From Rebecca billardiae RCC1528 (taxonomy: Eukaryota > Haptophyta), in the NCBI GenBank assembly GCA_965240325.2, contig OZ251223.1, forward strand, positions 682,001 through 746,000: a stretch of 64,000 nucleotides of DNA, in the 5' to 3' direction. The notes under the pieces are model-generated. The model saw nothing but the letters and a program-made list of their open reading frames with translations. It did not search any database and had not been told where the DNA came from. Shown piece by piece: positions 59,144 to 64,000 of this stretch; the stretch's first letter is position 1; each line of letters opens with the position of its first letter. Both the position numbers and the translations under genes were made by a program.

Positions 59144-61762
59144 TCATGCACCGACGACGCGGAGGCTAACGTTCACATGGGTCCAGCCGCGCCGCGCGTC
59201 GACATGCGGCGCGACGATCACGAGCGCGCCCGCAGTCAACGCGGGCTCCGCGCGCGTCGGCGGGCCGCTGCGTGCGCCTGCCGCCGCTCGTGCGCGAGCC
59301 TGACGCGGCGGCGCCGTGCTCCACCACCAGCCGACCGCGTCCCACGCGCCGCGCGTGCTGGGTGCGATGGCCTCGCCATTCACCACGACGCTCTCGACGA
59401 GCGCGGCGGCCACGCCACGCAGCTGCAACGCGTGCCGCGCGCGCGCCGGCTCGGCTGCGTAGCCTGGGCCTGCCACCGGGCTGACGGACGCGCGCAGCCG
59501 GCGCACTGCGCCGCTGCACTCCCACGCGAGCTGCAGCCGCGTGAGCGTGTGCGCGCCACGCGCGTACGCCAGGCTGGTGCCGTCGTCCATGTACGCCCAG
59601 CCCCCACCGCCCTCGACGGCAGGGCTCGCGCCAGCGCTGCCGGCCGCGCGCCACGCGGGCGGCGGCCAGACCGCCCACGCGATCGTGCGCTCGGCGGGCG
59701 GCGCGCGCCGCCGGCCTGGCGCCCACAGGGGGAGTGCGCTGCCCGCGCGCACGAGGGCGGGCGTGTCGTCGAGCCCCACGTCGAGCGGCACGACGGCCAC
59801 GCCGTCTGCGCCCGCGCCCTCGGCGGCGCCGGCGCCGGCGCCGGGCGCGCGCGCCGGCGAGCCCTCGTACGCGCGCGCGCCGTCCCAGCTGCACCACGCC
59901 CCCGGTGGCAGCCACACGCGCACGCGGCCCGCGTCGCGCGCCCACTGCAGCACCGGCCGCACGAGCACCGCGTCGCCGACGTGGAACTGGGCGGAGAGGT
60001 CGAGCTGCAGCCGCGGCGCGGCGCGCACGGCGCGCGCGTACGCGCGCGTCGCGCCGTGCGCGAACCACATCGGCGCGAGGGGCGGCGCGCCCGCGTCGTC
60101 AAACGCGCGGCGCGCAAGCGCGTACAGATAGGGCACGAGCGCGCCGCGCAGCCGCAGCTGGCGCAGCAGCGCGGCGCGGTACGGCTCGGGCGCGCGCCAC
60201 GCGCGCGTGTCCGCGCCGCCGCCGCCGTGCGGCCGAAAGAGCGGCGACCACGCGCCCCACTGCGCGTACCGCACGAAGCGCCGCGCGTTCACCGGCGCGC
60301 GCGCGCCCGCCGCGTCCGCGTAAGGCCCGAGGTCGGAGCTCAGGCTTGCGAAGAGCTGGCCCGCCGCCACCTCGGCGCACGCGCGCACCGACGCCTCGAG
60401 CGGCGTGAAGTGCGGCGGCAGGTGCGGCGGGGGCACGTCGCCGGTCCACGCGCCGGGGAAGCGGTGCGCGCCGAGCGCGCCGCGCAGCCGCGCACCGCGC
60501 AGCGGCGCCGCGTTGAAGTTCGTCCCGTCCGCGCGCCCGGGCATTCGGTTGAGCGCGAGCGTGCGGCCGCCCGAGCGCGCGGCGAGCGCGTGCAGCGCAT
60601 AGTTGGCCAGCACGTTGCAGTCGAGGTCGGCGGGCGCGGTGGCGTCGCCGCACACGCCGGGCGGGCGCGGCTGGCAGTTGCCGTCGATCCAGACCCAGTC
60701 CATCGCGGGCATGAGCAGCGCGTCGTGCCACGCCGTCACCCACGCCACGTCGTACAGGTTGCACGCAAACGTCTGGTTGGCCGACGGCTCGGCGCCGATC
60801 GCGCGCGCAAACGCGTCGTACCCGTCCTCCGAGCCGCGGCGGATGGCGCAGCCGGGGTGCGTGTTGGACATGAGCGCGAGCGGCGCGCCGTACGCGTTCG
60901 CGCCGGAGCGCAGGCCCTCGCGCAGCGCCTCGGGCCGCGGGAAGCGCGCGCGCGCCCACGAGTAGCCGCACCAGCCGCCGCGGTGCCAAGCGTAGTCGAG
61001 GACGAGGACGTCGAGCGGCAGGTCGAGGCGCGCGTGCGGCGCGAGCACGAGCTCGGAGAGGCCGCGCTGCGTGTACAGCTCGGGGAGGCAGCAGCCCGAG
61101 TACCACACGCCGTACGCCGCGAGCGGGAGCATCGCCGGCGTGCCCGTCACCGCCGCCAGCTGGCGCGTGCCCTCCTGCACGTCCGCGCCGTAGCACAGCA
61201 AGTAGAGGTCGGTGGGCGCCCCGGGGCGAGCGGCCGCCCACCACGCGATGCGGCTGGGGCGGGAGGCGTGCCCGGCGTCCGGCTCGAGGCGCGCCGTGCG
61301 CGAGTCGTCCAGCACGTACCAGCCGCGCGCGCTCACGGGCACCGGCGGCAGCGCATCGAGCAGCGCGTCGTCGATGCCGCCGGCCACGTCGACCACGGCC
61401 GACCAGCGCGTCGACGCGCGATCGCACGTGAGCTGGATGCGCGCGCGGCCCGCGCGCTCGGGCGTCAGGCGCAGGCGTAGCGCCGCCGTCTTCACGCCGA
61501 GCGCGTCGCCCGCGCGCTCCACCACGAAGCGCGGCACGGGCGTTCGCCGGTTGACGACGACTAGCGTCGGCCGATCGTCGATCCCATACGGCCGCGTCCC
61601 GAGCTGCACGCGCACGAGGCCCTCGCGCAGCACCGTGACGCGCTGACCCGCTCGGCCCTCGACCACGGCCGACGTGTTCGCGTGCGGCTCGTCGTCGCCG
61701 GCAGCCAGTGATGCGAGGATGACGACGGCGGTGGCGACGATCGCTGCCATCGGCACCCTCAT
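59144..61762 (-). CDS. Secreted glycoside hydrolase family 31 enzyme
   Basis: Intronless, 872 residues from the ATG at 61762; the frame extends 16 codons further without an ATG, and 61750 is a second possible start. The first 25 residues (MAAIVATAVVILASLAAG) are a signal peptide. The family-typical order is an N-terminal beta domain, then the (beta/alpha)8 barrel. The predicted nucleophile is D360 in VWIDGN and the acid/base is D442 in PGAWTGDV; LDYAWHRGGW and a YAQWGAWSPLFRPHG segment are the matching GH31 substrate-site elements. The C-terminal beta domains follow (YLYALARRAF, then PMWFAHG). Family members cleave alpha-glucosides, alpha-xylosides or sulfoquinovosides; specificity cannot be read here. 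It is secreted or luminal, and head-to-head with the glycosyltransferase-like gene. Confidence 0.88.
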   Translation of the reverse strand: MRVPMAAIVATAVVILASLAAGDDEPHANTSAVVEGRAGQRVTVLREGLVRVQLGTRPYGIDDRPTLVVVNRRTPVPRFVVERAGDALGVKTAALRLRLTPERAGRARIQLTCDRASTRWSAVVDVAGGIDDALLDALPPVPVSARGWYVLDDSRTARLEPDAGHASRPSRIAWWAAARPGAPTDLYLLCYGADVQEGTRQLAAVTGTPAMLPLAAYGVWYSGCCLPELYTQRGLSELVLAPHARLDLPLDVLVLDYAWHRGGWCGYSWARARFPRPEALREGLRSGANAYGAPLALMSNTHPGCAIRRGSEDGYDAFARAIGAEPSANQTFACNLYDVAWVTAWHDALLMPAMDWVWIDGNCQPRPPGVCGDATAPADLDCNVLANYALHALAARSGGRTLALNRMPGRADGTNFNAAPLRGARLRGALGAHRFPGAWTGDVPPPHLPPHFTPLEASVRACAEVAAGQLFASLSSDLGPYADAAGARAPVNARRFVRYAQWGAWSPLFRPHGGGGADTRAWRAPEPYRAALLRQLRLRGALVPYLYALARRAFDDAGAPPLAPMWFAHGATRAYARAVRAAPRLQLDLSAQFHVGDAVLVRPVLQWARDAGRVRVWLPPGAWCSWDGARAYEGSPARAPGAGAGAAEGAGADGVAVVPLDVGLDDTPALVRAGSALPLWAPGRRRAPPAERTIAWAVWPPPAWRAAGSAGASPAVEGGGGWAYMDDGTSLAYARGAHTLTRLQLAWECSGAVRRLRASVSPVAGPGYAAEPARARHALQLRGVAAALVESVVVNGEAIAPSTRGAWDAVGWWWSTAPPRQARARAAAGARSGPPTRAEPALTAGALVIVAPHVDARRGWTHVNVSLRVVGA

Positions 61763-61865
61763 CGCCCGACCGGATGCGCCGGCCACCGCGGCCGCAGCGC
61801 AATTCAGCAAACGGAATTTTGCGCTCGCCGGTGCGCACCCCCATGGCCAGTGGCTGATCAGATCA
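61763..61865. promoter_or_regulatory. Shared upstream region of the GH31 and glycosyltransferase genes
   Basis: 103 bp between divergent start codons of two carbohydrate-active genes. No promoter motif was identified. Confidence 0.4.
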
Positions 61866-63002
61866 ATGGCTACCGGCGCCGTGGCCGCCCGAAGGCCAGC
61901 CCGGCCACTGGCCGGGCTGGCCTTCGGTCTCTACTGCCTGCTCGCCCCGCCTTGCCTTGGGGTCGAGCCGCCGGCTCGGCCGGAGACTGTGGCCGCAAGA
62001 GGGCGGCTTCTGGGGCCTATCCCCGGCATCTTTCGGCACATCCGCCGGCCGGCCGCTGCACCGCGCGCATCGGCTCGGACGCCGAGCAAGCCTGCACAGG
62101 CAAAGCCGAATGTTGACCTCCGGGCCCTCGCGCGGGTTCTCGGCTTCGAGCCATGCGTGTGGATCGTCTGGATGGGGAACGCCATGTCTGGCGAGCGTCT
62201 CCGCGCCATGCAAGCCCTGAACCGCTCGATCGGCGTGCCCGTACGGCTGGTGACTGAGGCAAACGTGCAGTCGTACGTCAAGCCGGGCCACGCGCTGCAC
62301 GCGGGCTTCGAGTACCTGTCCGCGATCCACCGCTCCGACTACCTCGCCGCGTACCTGTCGCACCACTACGGCGGCGGCTACCATGACGTCAAGCGACCTC
62401 ACGGCTCGTGGGCGCCCCACTTTGAGCGCTTTGCCAACGATCCCGGGCTCTGGCTGTACGGCCCGCGCGAGCAGCGCGCTGGCGCCATCGCGTGCAAGGA
62501 GGTTGCGGCCTGGGCGGACGCCGAGTGCGTGCGGATACGCGCGGCGCGCGGGGAGACGCGCACGTCGTTCCGCTCCGTGCGCGCCGAGCCGCGCGGCTCG
62601 CACATCAACGGCACCGTCGACCGTGTCGACAAGATCATGGGCGCCTGCTGTGAGCGCGTACGCAACGCGTACGCTCGGCTCGTGACCGTGCAGGCATTCA
62701 TCGCACGCCCGCGCACGGCACTCACCGCCGACTGGCTGCGGCTGAACCACGAGCGGCTGGACTACCGCCTGGACGAGCTGCGCGCGCACACAGCGCGCTT
62801 CCCGCGCTGCTGCCACAAGCACGAGGACGCGTACCCGATCGGCTGGAACGACCTGAAGGGCGGCGCGCTCCATCCACTCATGCTCAAGTACGCAGAGCAC
62901 GTGGGCACGGGCATGCCGCGGCACGCACACGCGAGCTACCGCGATCCCGCGTCGGAGGACAGGCCGTACGATGCGCGGCGAGCAGGGCCCGCGATGCGAT
63001 AG
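61866..63002 (+). CDS. Glycosyltransferase-like (sugar-binding DxD-region) type II membrane protein
   Basis: Intronless, 378 residues from the ATG at 61866. Residues 15-34 (LAGLAFGLYCLLAPPCLGV) form a signal anchor, the usual layout of Golgi transferases. The core segment SAIHRSDYLAAYLSHHYGGG followed by YHDVK matches the sugar-nucleotide-binding region of GT32 and capsule-type transferases, where a Ser-Asp-x-x-R/A-Y helix precedes a GG(G)-Y-x-D motif. Here D174 is kept but the second acidic position is K176, as in the D-x-K variants of eukaryotic capsule-like families. A later conserved-looking block is YPIGWNDLKGGALHPL. The donor and acceptor are unknown. Probably acts in the Golgi on glycans also met by the neighbouring GH31 enzyme. 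Confidence 0.7.
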   Translation: MATGAVAARRPARPLAGLAFGLYCLLAPPCLGVEPPARPETVAARGRLLGPIPGIFRHIRRPAAAPRASARTPSKPAQAKPNVDLRALARVLGFEPCVWIVWMGNAMSGERLRAMQALNRSIGVPVRLVTEANVQSYVKPGHALHAGFEYLSAIHRSDYLAAYLSHHYGGGYHDVKRPHGSWAPHFERFANDPGLWLYGPREQRAGAIACKEVAAWADAECVRIRAARGETRTSFRSVRAEPRGSHINGTVDRVDKIMGACCERVRNAYARLVTVQAFIARPRTALTADWLRLNHERLDYRLDELRAHTARFPRCCHKHEDAYPIGWNDLKGGALHPLMLKYAEHVGTGMPRHAHASYRDPASEDRPYDARRAGPAMR

Positions 63003-63670
63003 CACGGGGCTACACGACGTGCAGCACGTACTATGACACTACGGCCGATCGAGACGAAGCGAGTACCGTCGGTGCGCTTGGTCCGCGGTCGCGCTCGCCG
63101 CTCGGCGCTGGATCGGCCGTCGTCCCGGTGCGGGCCGCTGAAAGTTTCCTGAATATAATCACAGTCGTATCCTTGATAATCGGCGGTTGACCATGAATAC
63201 CGTCCGGCGGGGCCGCACTGCTGATCGCCTGATCCGAGCCTACTGCTGCCGCTGGCTGCTAAGTCCGATGCCATATATTAGCACTCAAACCGTACGTACT
63301 CCTGTTACCAGTGTCACCCGGTCACCGGGCCTGATCAGTGATCAGTAGTGATCATCGGGCTGATGAGGCTCGGATGATTCCGCATGCGGCGTGGCGTTTA
63401 GTGCATGATGCCCTATGTGTGCCATGCGCGGTTGAGGTGGGCGAGGACGTGGGCGCAGCACCGCAGCCCGCTGCTGATACCATCTCGGCATCTCCTGGTC
63501 GCAGCACAGGTCGCGGCCACATGTCGGAAGGCCCGAAGGTTCACTCCCACCGTGAGTGAACCCCATCAAACAAAGAAACATCGTCGACAGACTTCTACGA
63601 AGGCTCCGCCAATTTGGCGGCGACATATGCCCAGGGCCTTGGCAAGGTAGCGTGCGGCACCTGCGTGCTC
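63003..63670. other. Intergenic region between convergent genes
   Basis: 668 bases containing two 3' flanks. A run of CAC/GTGATCA words (63308-63360, for example GATCAGTGATCAGTAGTGATCA) is the only visible structure. No gene was recognised. Confidence 0.35.
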
Positions 63671-63910
63671 TCAGCAAGCATCCACTGTCCGCGCTCGCTT
63701 GCTCGCGGCATTTTCTGCCTCGGTCACGTTGAGCCGCTCGATGAGCGGCGTCGGCCGAGCGGTGAAGCTCACCTTGCGCCGGATGACTCCCACCACCTCA
63801 TAGTGCGTCTGGGGCTCTTCTCTCCTCTTCGAGAGCACAGCCTGCGGCTTCTTCAGCTGCATCATGGACCCTTCGAGCACCTGCTTGCCGATCTGCAGGC
63901 GCACCTTGTC
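63671..63910 (-). CDS. CTF8: CTF8 (alternative RFC complex subunit), 3' exon
   Basis: The last exon runs from an acceptor CAG|GAC at 63910 to the stop at 63671 and encodes 79 residues. The pattern RLQIGKQVLEGSMMQLKKPQ (continuing AVLSKR), then YEVVGVIRRKVSFTARP and TPLIERL, is the conserved core of CTF8, which with DCC1 and CTF18 forms a clamp-loader variant acting in sister-chromatid cohesion in the nucleus. The final 20 residues are not conserved. The upstream exon or exons must lie beyond 63911, at or past the right edge, so the start is missing. The intron 5' end is not visible. Confidence 0.85.
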   Translation of the reverse strand, partial: DKVRLQIGKQVLEGSMMQLKKPQAVLSKRREEPQTHYEVVGVIRRKVSFTARPTPLIERLNVTEAENAASKRARTVDAC

Positions 63911-64000
63911 CTGCACGCGACGCGAGTGCGAGCGCACGCACGGGAGCGCGCCTGAGCTGCGGCTCCGCAGCGCTGCGTGTCGCGCGCGGAGGAGCGCTTA

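Noticed and set aside
59177-61480. Plus-strand open frame of 767 codons antisense to the GH31 gene
   Set aside because: Arg/Ala-rich shadow frame without any domain; the minus strand encodes a recognisable GH31 enzyme.

Overview
This is a GC-rich, intron-containing nuclear segment of a unicellular eukaryote. It carries eukaryote-only genes: RUVBL2/reptin, PRMT1, the BRE1 ubiquitin ligase, beta-COP, mitochondrial processing peptidase alpha, nucleus-encoded NDUFS8 and CTF8. It also has a hybrid histidine kinase, a two-pore-type cation channel rich in EF-hands, and a Lon-domain protein whose N-terminus resembles a bipartite plastid-targeting leader. Together with short GC-rich introns whose donors are mostly GTGCG(C/T), occasionally GC, this suggests an alga with a secondary plastid. 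A haptophyte is my best guess, from composition and gene style only. Nothing bacterial, viral or organellar was recognised, and no rRNA, tRNA or CRISPR array was seen.

Layout. At 0.2-6.7 kb lie a SAP/WW protein (+), a single-pass membrane protein (-), PMPCA (-) and a secreted protein (+). At 6.7-8.45 kb is a tandem pair of related repeat cassettes. At 8.7-16.5 kb are the channel (-), the Lon-domain protein (+) and RUVBL2 (+), followed to 17.9 kb by a near-identical 0.94 kb tandem duplication of the RUVBL2 3' end. At 18.6-25.4 kb are PRMT1 (-), a coiled-coil protein (+), NDUFS8 (+), a B12D/NDUFA4-like protein (-) and a drug/metabolite transporter (+). From 25.4 to 35.7 kb there is no convincing gene; it holds repeats, a 2.0 kb element with perfect 61-bp terminal inverted repeats, and a 3.3 kb element with about 470-bp inverted arms. 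At 35.8-41.9 kb are a Sel1-repeat/MYND protein (+), a PHD-type prolyl hydroxylase (-), a TLDc protein (+) and a proline-rich membrane protein (-). Fold-back and MITE-like repeats occupy 42-44.7 kb. At 44.9-57.5 kb BRE1, COPB1 and a hybrid histidine kinase all lie on the minus strand. At 59.1-63.0 kb are a secreted GH31 glycosidase (-) and a glycosyltransferase-like protein (+). The minus-strand 3' exon of CTF8 runs off the right edge.

Twenty-two introns could be placed by matching reading phase to conserved protein families. Six gene pairs are head-to-head with 62-265 bp between start codons, so shared promoters are probably common. Some pairs are functionally suggestive: an oxygen-sensing hydroxylase with a TLDc (oxidation-resistance type) protein, and a secreted glycosidase with a glycosyltransferase. 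NDUFS8 and the NDUFA4-like gene are convergent respiratory-chain neighbours.

The most interesting features are the two-pore channel with a six-EF-hand tail, the partial RUVBL2 duplication, GC-AG introns in COPB1, an inferred RUVBL2 coding exon consisting only of ATG, and several undescribed inverted-repeat elements. One of these, 53461-57745, encloses a complete histidine kinase gene.
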